A stretch of DNA of 64,000 nt from Crenobacter oryzisoli (GTDB taxonomy: Bacteria > Pseudomonadota > Gammaproteobacteria > Burkholderiales > Chromobacteriaceae), in the NCBI RefSeq assembly GCF_030385785.1, contig NZ_JAUEDK010000023.1, forward strand, positions 1 to 64,000, given 5' to 3'. Shown piece after piece: positions 29,280 through 40,804 of this stretch (positions within the stretch are counted from its first letter, which is position 1; each line of letters opens with the position of its first letter). A model generated the notes under the pieces. It had not been told where the DNA came from and did not search any database. It saw nothing but the letters and a program-made list of their open reading frames with translations. Made by a program: the position numbers and the translations under genes.

Positions 29280-29675
29280 ATGGCTAAAGCAAACACAGCT
29301 GTCCGTGTACGCAAAAAGGTGCGCAAGTCTGTTAGCGAAGGCATCGTGCACGTGCACGCTTCGTTCAACAACACCATCATCACCATCACCGATCGTCAAG
29401 GGAATGCTTTGTCTTGGGCTACCTCCGGCGGTGCTGGTTTCAAAGGCTCGCGCAAGAGTACACCCTTTGCTGCTCAGGTAGCAGCAGAGCATGCTGGTAA
29501 AGTTGCCCAAGAATACGGTGTGAAGAACCTGGAAGTTCGCATCAAGGGCCCGGGCCCGGGTCGCGAATCCTCCGTGCGTGCTCTCAACGCGCTGGGCTTC
29601 AAGATTACCAGCATCTCCGACGTGACGCCGGTGCCGCATAACGGCTGCCGTCCGCCTAAAAAACGTCGTATCTAA
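29280..29675 (+). CDS. rpsK: 30S ribosomal protein S11
   Basis: S11 lies on the 30S platform near the anti-Shine-Dalgarno. The 131-residue protein has [20 protein letters not shown] and the C-terminal [18 protein letters not shown]. It is spaced 17 nt from rpsM with AAGGA upstream. Confidence 0.98.
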   Translation: MAKANTAVRVRKKVRKSVSEGIVHVHASFNNTIITITDRQGNALSWATSGGAGFKGSRKSTPFAAQVAAEHAGKVAQEYGVKNLEVRIKGPGPGRESSVRALNALGFKITSISDVTPVPHNGCRPPKKRRI

Positions 29676-29693
29676 TTCGGAGAGTGTGAGAAC

Positions 29694-30314
29694 ATGGCAC
29701 GTTACATCGGCCCAAAATGTAAACTCGCGCGTCGCGAAGGTACCGACCTGTTCCTGAAGAGCGCCCGACGCTCTCTGGACTCCAAGTGCAAGCTGGACAA
29801 AGCTCCGGGTCAGCACGGTGCCAAGACACCCCGTCTGTCGGACTACGGTGTTCAACTGCGCGAGAAGCAAAAGATCCGCCGTATCTACGGCGTTCTGGAA
29901 CGTCAGTTCCGCAAGTATTTCGCTGAAGCCGTTCGCCGCAAGGGTTCGACTGGCGAAAACCTGCTGCAAATCCTCGAGTCCCGTCTGGACAACGTGGTTT
30001 ACCGCATGGGTTTCGGTTCCACCCGCGCTGAAGCACGTCAGCTGGTGAGCCACAAGGCCATCACGGTAAACGGCATCGTGGTCAACATCCCGTCGTACCA
30101 GGTGAAAGCCGGCGACGCGGTGGTGGTTCGCGAGAAGTCCCAGAAGCAGGTTCGTATCCAGGAAGCGCTGGCGCTGGCTGGCCAAGCCGGTTTCCCGGCT
30201 TGGGTTTCGGTGGATGCCAAGAAAATGGAAGGCGTGTTCAAGAACATGCCGGAACGTTCCGAACTGTCTAGCGATATCAACGAACAGCTTGTTGTGGAAT
30301 TCTACTCCAAGTAA
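29694..30314 (+). CDS. rpsD: 30S ribosomal protein S4
   Basis: S4 is a primary 16S-binding protein and, in E. coli, the translational repressor of the alpha operon. The 206-residue protein starts [20 protein letters not shown] and contains the S4 RNA-binding domain with [20 protein letters not shown]. The length equals E. coli. Confidence 0.98.
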   Translation: MARYIGPKCKLARREGTDLFLKSARRSLDSKCKLDKAPGQHGAKTPRLSDYGVQLREKQKIRRIYGVLERQFRKYFAEAVRRKGSTGENLLQILESRLDNVVYRMGFGSTRAEARQLVSHKAITVNGIVVNIPSYQVKAGDAVVVREKSQKQVRIQEALALAGQAGFPAWVSVDAKKMEGVFKNMPERSELSSDINEQLVVEFYSK

Positions 30315-30337
30315 TCGCTAGCCCATAAGGAATGACA

Positions 30338-31321
30338 ATGCAAAACAGCGCTTCGGAATTTCTGAAACCGCGCCTCATCGATGTTCAGCCGATTTCGGCC
30401 ACGCATGCACGCGTGTCGATGGAGCCGTTCGAACGCGGCTACGCCCACACCCTGGGCAATGCGCTTCGTCGCATTCTGCTGTCGTCGATGCCCGGCTTTG
30501 CTCCGACCGAAGTGACTATCGCTGGCGTTTTGCATGAGTATTCCGCTCTGGACGGTGTTCAGGAAGATGTCGTCGACATCCTCCTGAACCTGAAAGGCGT
30601 GGTGCTTAAGCTGCATGGTCGTGACAGCGTGGTGCTCTCCCTCAAGAAAGAGGGCGAGGGCGCTGTCTTGGCTGGCGATATCGAGTTGCCGCACGACGTC
30701 GAGGTGATCAATCCGGATCATGTGATCGGTCACCTGGCCGCTGGCGGCAAGATCGAGATGGAAGTCAAGGTCGAGAAGGGCCGTGGCTACCAGCCGGTGG
30801 CTAGCCGCGTGAACCACGAAGAGAACCGTACCATCGGTACCATCCAGATGGATGCGTCGTTCTCGCCGGTGCGTCGCGTGAGCTTTGCTGTGGAGTCGGC
30901 ACGCGTTGAACAGCGTACCGACCTCGACCGTCTGGTGCTCGACATCGAGACCAACGGCGTGATCGAACCGGAAGAAGCAGTCCGCTCCGCGGCTCGCATT
31001 CTGGTCGACCAGCTGTCGATCTTCGCCGATCTGCAAGGCACGACGGTAGAGGAAGTGGTCGAGAAGGCTCCGCCGATCGATCCAATCCTGCTGCGCCCAG
31101 TCGACGATCTCGAACTGACGGTACGTTCGGCCAACTGCCTGAAGGCTGAGAACATCTACTATATCGGTGATCTGATTCAGCGCACCGAGACTGAGCTTCT
31201 GAAAACCCCGAACCTGGGTCGCAAGTCGCTCAATGAAATTAAAGAAGTTCTCGCCTCCAAAGGTCTGACTCTCGGCATGAAGCTGGAGAACTGGCCGCCG
31301 GCAGGGCTGGAAAAGCCGTAA
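30338..31321 (+). CDS. rpoA: DNA-directed RNA polymerase subunit alpha
   Basis: RpoA dimerises to start polymerase assembly, and its C-terminal domain contacts UP elements and activators. The 327-residue protein starts [18 protein letters not shown]. The ATG at 30338 is preferred over the in-frame ATG at 30332 because AAGGA (30327-30331) directly abuts the latter. The C-terminal domain contains [17 protein letters not shown] and [12 protein letters not shown]. Confidence 0.98.
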   Translation: MQNSASEFLKPRLIDVQPISATHARVSMEPFERGYAHTLGNALRRILLSSMPGFAPTEVTIAGVLHEYSALDGVQEDVVDILLNLKGVVLKLHGRDSVVLSLKKEGEGAVLAGDIELPHDVEVINPDHVIGHLAAGGKIEMEVKVEKGRGYQPVASRVNHEENRTIGTIQMDASFSPVRRVSFAVESARVEQRTDLDRLVLDIETNGVIEPEEAVRSAARILVDQLSIFADLQGTTVEEVVEKAPPIDPILLRPVDDLELTVRSANCLKAENIYYIGDLIQRTETELLKTPNLGRKSLNEIKEVLASKGLTLGMKLENWPPAGLEKP

Positions 31322-31346
31322 GGTTTGAGACTAAAGGACATTAAGA

Positions 31347-31745
31347 ATGCGTCATCGTTACAGTAATCGTAAACTGAACCGCACGACCAGCCACCGCCTG
31401 GCGATGCTGCGCAACATGGCGAACTCGCTGCTGCGTCACGAAGTGATCGTGACCACGCTGCCGAAAGCCAAGGAACTGCGTCGTGTGGCCGAGCCGCTCA
31501 TCACGCTCGGCAAAAAGCCGTCGCTGGCCAACCGCCGTCTGGCGTTTGACCGCACTCGTGACCGCGACATCGTCGTTAAGCTGTTCGACGAGCTGGGCCC
31601 GCGTTTCGCAGCCCGCAATGGCGGTTACGTGCGCATCCTGAAGTACGGTTTCCGCAAGGGCGACAACGCCCCGCTGGCTCTGGTTGAGCTGGTTGACCGT
31701 GCTGAAGGTGCGCCGGTAGAAGTCGTAGAAGAAGCTGCTGCCTAA
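31347..31745 (+). CDS. rplQ: 50S ribosomal protein L17
   Basis: L17 lies near the tunnel exit. The 132-residue protein starts [20 protein letters not shown] and keeps [19 protein letters not shown], with an acidic alanine-rich tail slightly longer than E. coli (127). It is the last ribosomal gene of the run and is followed by a strong terminator. Confidence 0.98.
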   Translation: MRHRYSNRKLNRTTSHRLAMLRNMANSLLRHEVIVTTLPKAKELRRVAEPLITLGKKPSLANRRLAFDRTRDRDIVVKLFDELGPRFAARNGGYVRILKYGFRKGDNAPLALVELVDRAEGAPVEVVEEAAA

Positions 31746-31763
31746 TCGATAGCGCTTGTTCAG

Positions 31764-31792
31764 AAAAAGCCAGCCCTAGGGCTGGCTTTTTT
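31764..31792 (+). terminator. Terminator of the ribosomal protein run
   Basis: AAAAAGCCAGCCC-TA-GGGCTGGCTTTTTT: a long G+C stem with flanking A and T runs, a textbook factor-independent terminator about 20 nt after rplQ. The A run on the left would also let it act on the opposite strand. Confidence 0.92.
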
Positions 31793-31834
31793 GCGTCCGC
31801 CTTTGGCCGCGATCTTGCGGTTAGGGTGGAGAGG

Positions 31835-31938
31835 TTGGGTTAAAATAGCCCATCAGATCAATGGCTTGGGATTGACTCATCTGTCGGATGATGCGGCTTG
31901 GCTGCTCAACGCGCAGGTGGCCTTGTGCTAAAATCGCC
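31835..31938 (+). promoter_or_regulatory. Two related promoter-like elements upstream of miaB
   Basis: TTGGGTTAAAATAGCC (31835-31850) and TTGTGCTAAAATCGCC (31923-31938) share 13 of 16 bases, and the second matches the ttcA element at 52599-52614 in 15 of 16. TAAAAT is a plausible -10 box; no consensus -35 is evident. The downstream copy would give a leader of about 125 nt before miaB. Confidence 0.5.
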
Positions 31939-31965
31939 CAACTTATTCATTTGCCTGTGAAAATT

Positions 31966-32038
31966 GCCGCCCCATTGGTTGTCCGGGCGCTTGGTCACGG
32001 GTGAGATCACCGGGTCGCTGCCAGCCAATGGGAGCGGC
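31966..32038 (+). promoter_or_regulatory. Long-range stem-loop in the miaB leader
   Basis: GCCGC-CCCATTGG (31966-31978) pairs with CCAATGGG-A-GCGGC (32025-32038): 13 bp with one bulged A, closing a 46-nt loop that has further pairing (GGTGA with TCACC). A second small hairpin, CCCG-CTTCAA-CGGG (32041-32054), covers the only ribosome-binding-like GGGA before miaB. Possible RNA regulatory element; I do not recognise a known riboswitch class. Confidence 0.5.
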
Positions 32039-32067
32039 GGCCCGCTTCAACGGGAAGTGCCGCAACA

Positions 32068-33402
32068 ATGAAGAAGGTGTACATCAAGACCTTCGGCTGT
32101 CAGATGAACGAGTATGACTCGGACAAGATGGTCGATGTGCTGGGCAGCAAGGAGCCGCTCGAGAAAACCGACAAGCCGGAAGAAGCCGACGTTATCTTGT
32201 TCAACACCTGCAGTGTGCGTGAGAAGGCGCAGGAGAAGGTATTCTCGGACCTGGGGCGCATCCGACACTTGAAGGATCAGAATCCCAACTTGGTGATCGG
32301 GGTGGGTGGCTGTGTGGCATCGCAGGAGGGCGAGGCGATCGTGAAGCGAGCGCCGTTCGTCGACGTGGTGTTCGGGCCGCAGACGCTGCACCGTCTTCCG
32401 GAGCTGATTTCGGCCAAGCAGGAGAGCGGCGCTTCCCAAGTGGACATCTCATTCCCTGAGATCGAGAAGTTCGACCACATTCCGCCTGCGAAGGTGGAAG
32501 GCGGCGCGGCCTTTGTGTCGATCATGGAAGGCTGTTCTAAATACTGTTCGTTCTGCGTGGTGCCCTACACCCGCGGAGAGGAAGTGTCGCGGCCGTTCGA
32601 CGACGTGCTGACCGAGATCGCGGGCCTGACCGCGCAGGGGGTGAAGGAAATCACCCTGTTGGGGCAGAACGTCAACGCCTATCGCGGACTGATGGCGGAT
32701 GGCGAGATCGCCGACTTCGCGCTGCTGCTCGAATATGTGCACGAGATTCCGGGCGTGGAACGCATCCGCTTCACCACCAGCCATCCGCGTGAATTCTCTC
32801 AGCAGATCATCGACTGTTATGCCAAGCTGCCGAAACTGGTCTCGCATCTGCACCTGCCGGTGCAGAGCGGGTCGGACCGGGTGCTGATGGCGATGAAGCG
32901 CGGTTATACTGGCCTGGAATATAAGTCGATCATTCGCAAACTGCGCGCGATCCGCCCGGACTTGTGCCTGTCGAGCGACTTCATCGTCGGTTTCCCGGGG
33001 GAATCCGAGGCGGATTTTGAGGCGACGCTGAAACTGGTGAAGGACTTGGAGTTCGATTTCAGCTTCGTGTTCATTTACAGTCCGCGCCCCGGCACACCGG
33101 CGTCCAACTTGCCGGACGACACCCCTCATGCCGAGAAGGTGCGCCGCCTGGAGGCCCTGAACGAGGTGATCGAGGCGAAGGGCTTCGAGATCAACCGCAG
33201 CATGGTCGGCACGGTGCAGCAGGTGCTGGTTGAAGGCATCTCAAAGAAGGATCCGTCGATGCTGGCGGCGCGCACGATGAACAACCGCGTGGTGAACTTC
33301 GTCGGCCATCCACGTCTGATCAACCAGATGATCGACGTGGTGATCACCGAAGCGTATCCGCATTCGCTCGGTGGCGAGGCGGTGATTGTCGAGGCGGTGT
33401 AA
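32068..33402 (+). CDS. miaB: tRNA-2-methylthio-N6-dimethylallyladenosine synthase MiaB
   Basis: MiaB is a radical-SAM methylthiotransferase that adds the 2-methylthio group to i6A37 of tRNAs reading UNN codons. The 444-residue protein has the N-terminal UPF0004 domain with three cluster cysteines ([27 protein letters not shown]), the radical SAM motif CSKYCSFC near residue 160 and a C-terminal TRAM domain. It heads the miaB-ybeZ-ybeY-ybeX-lnt group known from E. coli. No good Shine-Dalgarno is exposed, which fits the structured leader. Confidence 0.96.
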   Translation: MKKVYIKTFGCQMNEYDSDKMVDVLGSKEPLEKTDKPEEADVILFNTCSVREKAQEKVFSDLGRIRHLKDQNPNLVIGVGGCVASQEGEAIVKRAPFVDVVFGPQTLHRLPELISAKQESGASQVDISFPEIEKFDHIPPAKVEGGAAFVSIMEGCSKYCSFCVVPYTRGEEVSRPFDDVLTEIAGLTAQGVKEITLLGQNVNAYRGLMADGEIADFALLLEYVHEIPGVERIRFTTSHPREFSQQIIDCYAKLPKLVSHLHLPVQSGSDRVLMAMKRGYTGLEYKSIIRKLRAIRPDLCLSSDFIVGFPGESEADFEATLKLVKDLEFDFSFVFIYSPRPGTPASNLPDDTPHAEKVRRLEALNEVIEAKGFEINRSMVGTVQQVLVEGISKKDPSMLAARTMNNRVVNFVGHPRLINQMIDVVITEAYPHSLGGEAVIVEAV

Positions 33403-33466
33403 GGGTTTCGCCCGGGCGGTGGCGGCGGTATCCTAACTGTTTCGCGACTATCATGGGTAGCATGCC

Positions 33467-33763
33467 ATGTTCATCGTTTCGCTGAGCTATACTGCGGCGC
33501 TCGAAGAGATCGACGTGCACTTGGCTGAACATGTCGAGTGGTTGGAGGCCGGCTACGCGGCTGGGGTGTTTCTCGCTTCAGGGCGCAAAGTGCCGCGCGA
33601 TGGAGGAGTGATCCTGGCGCGCGGCGAGCGTGCAGCGCTGGAAGCGCGGTTGGCCGACGACCCGTTCGCACGGGCAGGCCTCGCGCGTTATGAGATTACC
33701 GAGTTCATTCCTACCATGACCGTCGACGAGCTTGCCGCCGTGCGCGAGCGCTTACCGGCCTGA
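33467..33763 (+). CDS. YciI-like (YCII domain) protein
   Basis: A 98-residue single-domain protein with the YCII fold pattern: MFIVSLSYTAALEEIDVH, the conserved H of HVEWLEAG, FLASGRKVPRDGGVIL and DPFARAGLARYEITEF. The family's His-Asp pair and the DPF segment are present. Its biochemical role is not established in general; some members are small enzymes or enzyme domains. It sits between miaB and phoH, where the E. coli operon has no such gene. Confidence 0.85.
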   Translation: MFIVSLSYTAALEEIDVHLAEHVEWLEAGYAAGVFLASGRKVPRDGGVILARGERAALEARLADDPFARAGLARYEITEFIPTMTVDELAAVRERLPA

Positions 33764-33781
33764 TCCGCGGAGTTGTCCTAC

Positions 33782-34753
33782 TTGCACACTGAGAATCTGA
33801 GTTTCAACCCGATAGACAATGAGCGGCTGGCCCGACTGTGCGGCCCGCTGGACGAAAATCTACGTCAGATCGAGACCGCGCTCGATGTGGTCATTCACCG
33901 CCGTGGCGAGGCGTTCCGCATCAAGGGCGAGCTAGCACGCGAGGCGGTGACGGCACTGACCCGTTTCTATCTGTTGGCCGAAAAGCAGGACCTGGAGGTT
34001 GACGATATCCAGCTCGGCCTGGTCGAGGTGCGTCGCCATCAGCAGCCGCTGAGTGCCGCCGATGAGGCGAGCGCGCCGGTGCTGCAGACCCGTCGTGGTG
34101 AACTGCGCGGTCGCACCCCGCGCCAGTCGGGCTATATCAAGGCCATCCTGGAACACGATGTGACTTTCGGCCTGGGACCGGCTGGTACCGGTAAGACCTA
34201 TCTGGCGGTGGCCTGTGCGGTCGATGCGATCGAGCGCGATGCGGTCAAGCGCATCGTGCTGGTGCGTCCTGCGGTGGAGGCTGGCGAGAAGCTCGGCTTC
34301 CTGCCCGGCGACCTCGCGCAGAAGGTCGATCCGTATCTGCGTCCGCTTTACGACGCGCTCTATGACCTGCTCGGTTTCGACAAGGTGACGCGTTACTTCG
34401 AGAAGAACCTGATCGAGATCGCACCGCTCGCCTATATGCGCGGGCGCACGCTGAACAGCGCCTTTATCATCCTTGACGAGGCGCAGAACACCACGCCCGA
34501 GCAGATGAAGATGTTTCTGACTCGGATCGGTTTCGGCTCCAAAGCGGTGATTACCGGCGACCAGAGTCAGGTCGACCTAGCTCGCCACCAGAAGAGCGGC
34601 CTCGCCGAAGTCGAGCGCATCCTTGGTCATGTGCGCGGCATCCATTTCCACCGTTTCCAGAGCGACGACGTGGTGCGCCACCCGCTGGTGCAGAAGATCG
34701 TCGACGCTTACGATGCATATCAGGGTAGTACCGATGAAAATCGCCAAGCGTAA
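33782..34753 (+). CDS. ybeZ: PhoH-family ATPase YbeZ
   Basis: PhoH-like P-loop ATPase that partners with the RNase YbeY in ribosome quality control and rRNA processing. The 323-residue protein has Walker A GPAGTGKT near residue 130, Walker B-type [16 protein letters not shown] and the sensor [11 protein letters not shown]. No ATG fits; TTG at 33782 lies 9 nt after GGAG, while an alternative TTG at 33773 abuts it. ybeY overlaps its 3' end. Confidence 0.94.
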   Translation: MHTENLSFNPIDNERLARLCGPLDENLRQIETALDVVIHRRGEAFRIKGELAREAVTALTRFYLLAEKQDLEVDDIQLGLVEVRRHQQPLSAADEASAPVLQTRRGELRGRTPRQSGYIKAILEHDVTFGLGPAGTGKTYLAVACAVDAIERDAVKRIVLVRPAVEAGEKLGFLPGDLAQKVDPYLRPLYDALYDLLGFDKVTRYFEKNLIEIAPLAYMRGRTLNSAFIILDEAQNTTPEQMKMFLTRIGFGSKAVITGDQSQVDLARHQKSGLAEVERILGHVRGIHFHRFQSDDVVRHPLVQKIVDAYDAYQGSTDENRQA

Positions 34754-35240
34754 CCCGCTGCGCCAGCGGTTGGCCGAACGGCTCAATCTGGCGCTGGCTA
34801 TCCGTAGCGCGGCAACCGACCTGCCGCGTGTCGCAGAGCTGAAGCGCTGGGCGCGCGCCGCGCTGCAGGCCGACGTGCGCCAGGCCGAGATTTCGCTGTT
34901 GATCGTCGACGCTGAAGAAGGCCAGACGCTCAACCGCGACTATCGCGGCAAAGACTATGCGACCAATGTATTGAGTTTCGCGCTGAACGAGGGTGAGCCG
35001 GTACCCGGCATGCCGTTGTTCGGCGATCTGGTGCTGTGCGCGCCGGTGGTGGCGCGTGAGGCGGCCGAGCAAGGCAAGCCGCTCGCTGCCCACTATGCCC
35101 ATTTGACCGTGCACGGCATGCTGCACCTGCAAGGTTTCGACCACGAAGACGACGCCGAGGCCGAGGAGATGGAGGCGCTGGAGACGCGCATCCTCGCCGG
35201 CCTGGGCTATCCCGACCCCTATCTTGAGGCCAACCCGTAA
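34734..35240 (+). CDS. ybeY: Endoribonuclease YbeY
   Basis: Zinc-dependent endoribonuclease required for 16S rRNA 3'-end maturation and 70S quality control. The 168-residue protein carries the zinc motif [11 protein letters not shown] (about residues 126-136) and the fold core [19 protein letters not shown] start at the ATG at 34734, overlapping phoH by 20 nt in another frame; the longer frame upstream is phoH shadow. Confidence 0.95.
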   Translation: MKIAKRNPLRQRLAERLNLALAIRSAATDLPRVAELKRWARAALQADVRQAEISLLIVDAEEGQTLNRDYRGKDYATNVLSFALNEGEPVPGMPLFGDLVLCAPVVAREAAEQGKPLAAHYAHLTVHGMLHLQGFDHEDDAEAEEMEALETRILAGLGYPDPYLEANP

Positions 35241-35247
35241 TTCCACC

Positions 35248-36093
35248 ATGGACGACCCCAGTAAGCCCCGATTGAACTGGTTCGAGCGCCTGCTCAACCG
35301 CCTGTCCCACGAGCCGGAAGACCGCGAAGAACTGGTCGCGCAACTGCGCTCCGCCTTCGAGCGCAACCTGATGGACGCCGACGCACTGGCGATGATCGAA
35401 GGGGTGCTCAATTTCAGCGAGATGACGGTGCGCGATGTGATGGTGCCGCGCAGCCAGATGGACGTACTGCGGGCCGACGACCCGATCGAGCGCTTCCTGC
35501 CCTTCGTGGTGGAGATGGCGCACTCGCGCTTCCCGGTGGTCGGCCATGACAAGGACGACGTGCTCGGCGTGCTGCTCGCCAAAGACCTGCTGCGCTATTT
35601 CACCAGCCCGGATACCTTCGACCTGCGTGCCAGCCTGCGCAAGCCGGTGTTCGTGCCCGAGTCGAAGCCGCTGAATACCTTGCTGAAGGACTTCCGCTCT
35701 GCGCGCTATCACATGGCGATCGTTGTCGACGAATACGGTGGCGTATGCGGCCTGGTGACGATCGAGGACGTGATCGAGCAAATCGTCGGCGACATCGAGG
35801 ACGAATACGACTTCGACGACAGCGAGGACAACATCGTCGCGATGCGCAACGGCCGTTACCGGGTGAAGGCACTCACCGAGATCGCCGATTTCAACGAATT
35901 CTTCGATACCGATTTTTCCGACGACGAGGTCGATACCGTCGGCGGCCTGGTGATCGGCGCGTTCGGGCTGATGCCCAAGCGCGGCGAGAAGGTCGATATC
36001 GGCCCCTTCACCTTCACCGTGCTGCGCGCCGACAGCCGCCGCTTGCACACATTGAGCGTCGAGCCACGCCGCGAGCCGGAAACCACGGACTGA
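35248..36093 (+). CDS. ybeX: CorC/YbeX-like protein with CBS pair
   Basis: Soluble 281-residue protein with an N-terminal helical part, two CBS domains (about residues 65-190, e.g. VRDVMVPRSQMDVL and YHMAIVVDEYGGVCGLVTIE) and the C-terminal CorC_HlyC transporter-associated domain (DDEVDTVGGLVIGAFGLMPK). E. coli YbeX/CorC is linked to magnesium and cobalt resistance and to ribosome homeostasis. It stands between ybeY and lnt as in E. coli and lacks a DUF21 membrane domain. Confidence 0.93.
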   Translation: MDDPSKPRLNWFERLLNRLSHEPEDREELVAQLRSAFERNLMDADALAMIEGVLNFSEMTVRDVMVPRSQMDVLRADDPIERFLPFVVEMAHSRFPVVGHDKDDVLGVLLAKDLLRYFTSPDTFDLRASLRKPVFVPESKPLNTLLKDFRSARYHMAIVVDEYGGVCGLVTIEDVIEQIVGDIEDEYDFDDSEDNIVAMRNGRYRVKALTEIADFNEFFDTDFSDDEVDTVGGLVIGAFGLMPKRGEKVDIGPFTFTVLRADSRRLHTLSVEPRREPETTD

Positions 36094-36096
36094 CGC

Positions 36097-37590
36097 ATGC
36101 TGCGTTCCCTTTGCTATCTGCTACTGGCGATCGTCGCCGGCGCGTTGACGGTGTTTGCGTTTGCGCCGTTCCGGTTGTTCTGGCTGATGCCGCTGCTGCT
36201 CGCTGTGCCGGTGGTACTGGCGCAGAGAGCCCCACGCCATGCCTTTTTGCTTGGCTACCTGTGGGGACTGGCGACGTATACCAGCAACTTCCACTGGATT
36301 TACAACAGCCTGCACGACATCGCCGGCTTGCCGGCGTGGATCGCCGCGCCGCTGGTGCTGCTACTGCCAGCGTATCTCGCACTGTATCCGGGTTTGGCGA
36401 CCTGGTTCGCGGTTCGGGTCGATACGCGGCCATGGCTGCGCTGGGCTGTGGCGTTTCCGGCTGCCTGGACGGTGACCGAATGGCTGCGCAGCTGGATGTT
36501 GACCGGCTTCCCCTGGGGGGCCGTCGGCTATTCGCAGATTACCGAGAGCCCGCTGGCGGGCTTTGCCCCGGTGACCGGCACGCTAGGGGTGACGTATGCG
36601 GTGGCGCTGTCCGTCGGCCTGATCGCGCTGTTGCCGCTGGTGACGTGGCGCAGCCGGCTGGTCGCCGTGCTGGCAGGGCTGGCGCTGTGGAACGGCGGGC
36701 TGTGGCTGAAGGGTCAACAATGGACCTCGCCGGTCGGCCAGCCGGTGCGGGTGGCGCTGGCGCAAGGCAATATCCCGCAGTCGCTGAAGTGGGATCCAGC
36801 CAATTTCGAAAGCTCGTTGAGGCGCTACTACCAGCAGGTGGCGACCACCCGGGCCGACCTGATGATCCTGCCGGAGACCGCGCTGCCGGTGTTTCTCGGC
36901 GATCTGCCGTCTGGCTACCTGACCATGATCACCAATGCCGCCGCTATTAATCATATGGCGCTGGCGACCGGTATCCCGCGTCGCACTCCGGACGGCCGCG
37001 GCTACCTGAATGCGGTGGTGGCGCTGAGCGACCCGACCCAGCCCTACTATGCCAAGGACCACTTGGTACCGTTCGGTGAGTTCGTGCCATTGCCGCTGAT
37101 CACCGGTTGGATCTACCAGTTCATGAACATGCCGCTGTCCGGCTTTACCCGTGGCGGCGAGAACCAAGCGCCGTTGAGCCTGGCTGGGCAACAGGTGGCG
37201 TTCAACGTCTGCTACGAGGACAGCTTCGGTAACGAGCTGATTGGCCCGGCTGCCCGCGCCACCATTCTGGCCAACGTTAGCAACCTTGCCTGGTTCGGGC
37301 AGAGCAATGCGATGAGCCAGCACCTGCAGCTGTCGCAGGCGCGGGCGCTGGAAACCGGCCGCTACATGCTGCGTGCCACCAATACCGGTATGACCGCGAT
37401 CATTCTCCCGAACGGCGAGATCGGTTCGGTGGCAGCGCCGGATTCCCAGCAGGTGCTGATCGGCACCGTCACTGGCCATACCGGGCTGACGCCGTATATG
37501 CGTTACGGCGACCTGCCGGTGTTGCTGCTGGCCGGTGTGCTGATGCTGCTGACCCTGCTGACCGGCTGGTGGCGCAACCGGCGAGGCTGA
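36097..37590 (+). CDS. lnt: Apolipoprotein N-acyltransferase
   Basis: Lnt adds the third acyl chain to lipoproteins in the inner membrane. The 497-residue protein has about six N-terminal membrane helices, a nitrilase-like periplasmic domain with the Glu-Lys-Cys triad (LPETALPVF, YAKDHLVPFGEF, FNVCYEDSFG) and a final C-terminal helix. It starts 3 nt after the ybeX stop and ends the operon before a strong terminator. Confidence 0.96.
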   Translation: MLRSLCYLLLAIVAGALTVFAFAPFRLFWLMPLLLAVPVVLAQRAPRHAFLLGYLWGLATYTSNFHWIYNSLHDIAGLPAWIAAPLVLLLPAYLALYPGLATWFAVRVDTRPWLRWAVAFPAAWTVTEWLRSWMLTGFPWGAVGYSQITESPLAGFAPVTGTLGVTYAVALSVGLIALLPLVTWRSRLVAVLAGLALWNGGLWLKGQQWTSPVGQPVRVALAQGNIPQSLKWDPANFESSLRRYYQQVATTRADLMILPETALPVFLGDLPSGYLTMITNAAAINHMALATGIPRRTPDGRGYLNAVVALSDPTQPYYAKDHLVPFGEFVPLPLITGWIYQFMNMPLSGFTRGGENQAPLSLAGQQVAFNVCYEDSFGNELIGPAARATILANVSNLAWFGQSNAMSQHLQLSQARALETGRYMLRATNTGMTAIILPNGEIGSVAAPDSQQVLIGTVTGHTGLTPYMRYGDLPVLLLAGVLMLLTLLTGWWRNRRG

Positions 37591-37612
37591 GCACTTGCAC
37601 CGCTCCATGGAG

Positions 37613-37635
37613 ACCCCGCTTCGGCGGGGTTTTTG
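37613..37635 (+). terminator. Terminator of the miaB-lnt operon
   Basis: ACCCCGC-TTCG-GCGGGGT followed by TTTTTG: a 7-bp G+C stem with a stable tetraloop and T run, 22 nt after lnt. Confidence 0.92.
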
Positions 37636-37665
37636 TTGGCCCCGCTTGGAGAGTCGGGCGGAATG

Positions 37666-37690
37666 AAAAAAGCCCGGCGCTGGACCGGGC
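37666..37690 (-). terminator. Terminator of the mmsA operon (minus strand)
   Basis: Read on the minus strand, GCCCGG-TCCAGCG-CCGGGC is followed by TTTTTT, about 35 nt after the mmsA stop. It faces the lnt terminator, so the convergent operons are insulated from each other. Confidence 0.88.
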
Positions 37691-37725
37691 AAGGGATGAC
37701 AGGGTCGCTGTCTTGATGCACCTGT

Positions 37726-39213
<1,488 letters not shown>

Positions 39214-39277
39214 GATTAATCCGTGTTGCGAGGGCGCCGCGCGCCAGGGCGCGGCGCGGTGTCGATAAGCGGGGCGA

Positions 39278-40594
39278 TCAGGCGGTGGCGTTGATCGCGT
39301 AGTCGATGATGCCGAACAGCTGCTGGATCTCGGCCTCGCTGATGATCAGCGGTGGCGAGACGGCGATGATGTCGCCGGTGAAGCGCACCAGTGCACCCTT
39401 TTCCCAGCATTTCAGGAACACGTCGAAGGCGCGCTGTCCCGGCGCGCCCGTGCGGCTTTCCAGCTCGATGCCGGCTACCAGGCCCAGGTTACGGATGTCC
39501 TTCACGTGGCGGGTGCTGCGCAGCGCGTGGGCGGCGTCCTCGAAGACCTGCGACTTGGCGGCGGAGGCCTGGAACAGCCGCTCGTCTTGGTACAGGTCCA
39601 GCGTGGCGATCGCCGCGGCGCAGGCCAGCGGGTGGGCCGAGTAGGTGTAGCCGTGCGGGAACTCGACGGCGCGTTCCGGTGCGGCGGCCATGAAGGCGTC
39701 GTGGATCTCGCGCTTGGTCAGTACCGCGCCCATCGGTACCACGCCGTTGGTCAGGCCCTTGGCGCAGGTGAGGATGTCCGGCAGCACGTCGAATTTGTTG
39801 GCGGCCCAGTCGGCACCGAGTCGGCCAAAGCCGGTGATCACCTCGTCGAAGATCAGGAGGATGCCGTACTTGTCGCAGATTTCGCGCAGGCGCTTCAGGT
39901 AGCCCTTCGGTGGGATCAGCACGCCGGTGGAACCGGCCATCGGCTCGACGATCACCGCGGCGATGGTCGACGGGTCGTGCAGGGTGACGATGCGCTGCTC
40001 CAGCTCGTCGGCCAGTTCTGCGCCGTGCTCCGGCTCGCCGCGGCTGAAGGCGTTGCGGGCCAGGTCGTGGGTGTGAGACAGGTGGTCGACCGTCGGCAGC
40101 GATACCGGGAAGTGCTTGCGGTTGCCGGCCATGCCGCCGACCGAGATGCCGCCGTAGTTGACGCCGTGGTAGCCGCGCTCGCGGCCGATCAGCTTGACGC
40201 GTGCCGCGTCACCGCGCACCCGGTGGTAGGCCTGGGCGATCTTCAGCGCAGTGTCGGCCGCCTCGGAGCCCGAGTTGACGAAGAACACCCGGTCGAGACC
40301 CTGCGGCGCCATCGCGGCGAGCTTCTCGGCCGCCTCGAACGCCTTCGGATGGGCCATCTGGAATGGCGGGGCGTAGTCGAGGGTGGCGATCTGCTGCTGT
40401 ACCGCCTCGACGATGGGCTTGCGGTTGTGGCCGGCGTTGACACACCACAGGCCGGCGCTGCCGTCGAGGATCTGGCGGCCGGCGTCGTCGGTGTAGTACA
40501 TGCCGTCGGCCTTCACCAGCATCCGCGGTGCGGACTTGAAGTGGCGGTTGGCGGTAAACGGCATCCAGTAAGCGTCCATGGCGGGGCGATTCAT
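39278..40594 (-). CDS. Beta-alanine:pyruvate aminotransferase (omega-aminotransferase)
   Basis: Class III PLP aminotransferase of 438 residues. Seen are [23 protein letters not shown], the substrate segment [35 protein letters not shown] and the PLP lysine in [10 protein letters not shown]. The N-terminus with the WMPFTANR motif is characteristic of beta-alanine/omega-amino acid:pyruvate transaminases (BauA/OptA type). Upstream of mmsA on the same strand, 64 nt apart, it would feed malonate semialdehyde to MmsA. Confidence 0.93.
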   Translation of the reverse strand: MNRPAMDAYWMPFTANRHFKSAPRMLVKADGMYYTDDAGRQILDGSAGLWCVNAGHNRKPIVEAVQQQIATLDYAPPFQMAHPKAFEAAEKLAAMAPQGLDRVFFVNSGSEAADTALKIAQAYHRVRGDAARVKLIGRERGYHGVNYGGISVGGMAGNRKHFPVSLPTVDHLSHTHDLARNAFSRGEPEHGAELADELEQRIVTLHDPSTIAAVIVEPMAGSTGVLIPPKGYLKRLREICDKYGILLIFDEVITGFGRLGADWAANKFDVLPDILTCAKGLTNGVVPMGAVLTKREIHDAFMAAAPERAVEFPHGYTYSAHPLACAAAIATLDLYQDERLFQASAAKSQVFEDAAHALRSTRHVKDIRNLGLVAGIELESRTGAPGQRAFDVFLKCWEKGALVRFTGDIIAVSPPLIISEAEIQQLFGIIDYAINATA

Positions 40595-40662
40595 TGGCAG
40601 GTCTCCTCAGGGTGGCACCACCTGTCTCGGCGGCGGCTCTGTTTAAGAATCTAGACAGAAAA

Positions 40663-40730
40663 CCAGTACAATCACAGGTACAGTTGGGCGGAATTTCCGA
40701 CGTTCTGTACTGACGCTTCGGCCAGTACAG
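40663..40730. promoter_or_regulatory. Operator candidates between aminotransferase and MocR regulator
   Basis: A perfect palindrome CTGTACTG-N10-CAGTACAG (40705-40712, 40723-40730) and two further half-sites, CAGTACA (40664-40670) and GGTACAG (40677-40683), lie in the 210-bp divergent gap. Arrays of direct and inverted half-sites next to the regulator gene are usual for MocR-type factors. No clear -35/-10 pair could be assigned to either direction. Confidence 0.7.
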
Positions 40731-40804
40731 TAGGTTGATCAGCGGCCGCGCCGCCGGCCTATGGTGTGTCGTTATAGACGGCGTACGGCATCCTGGAGAA
40801 TGCG

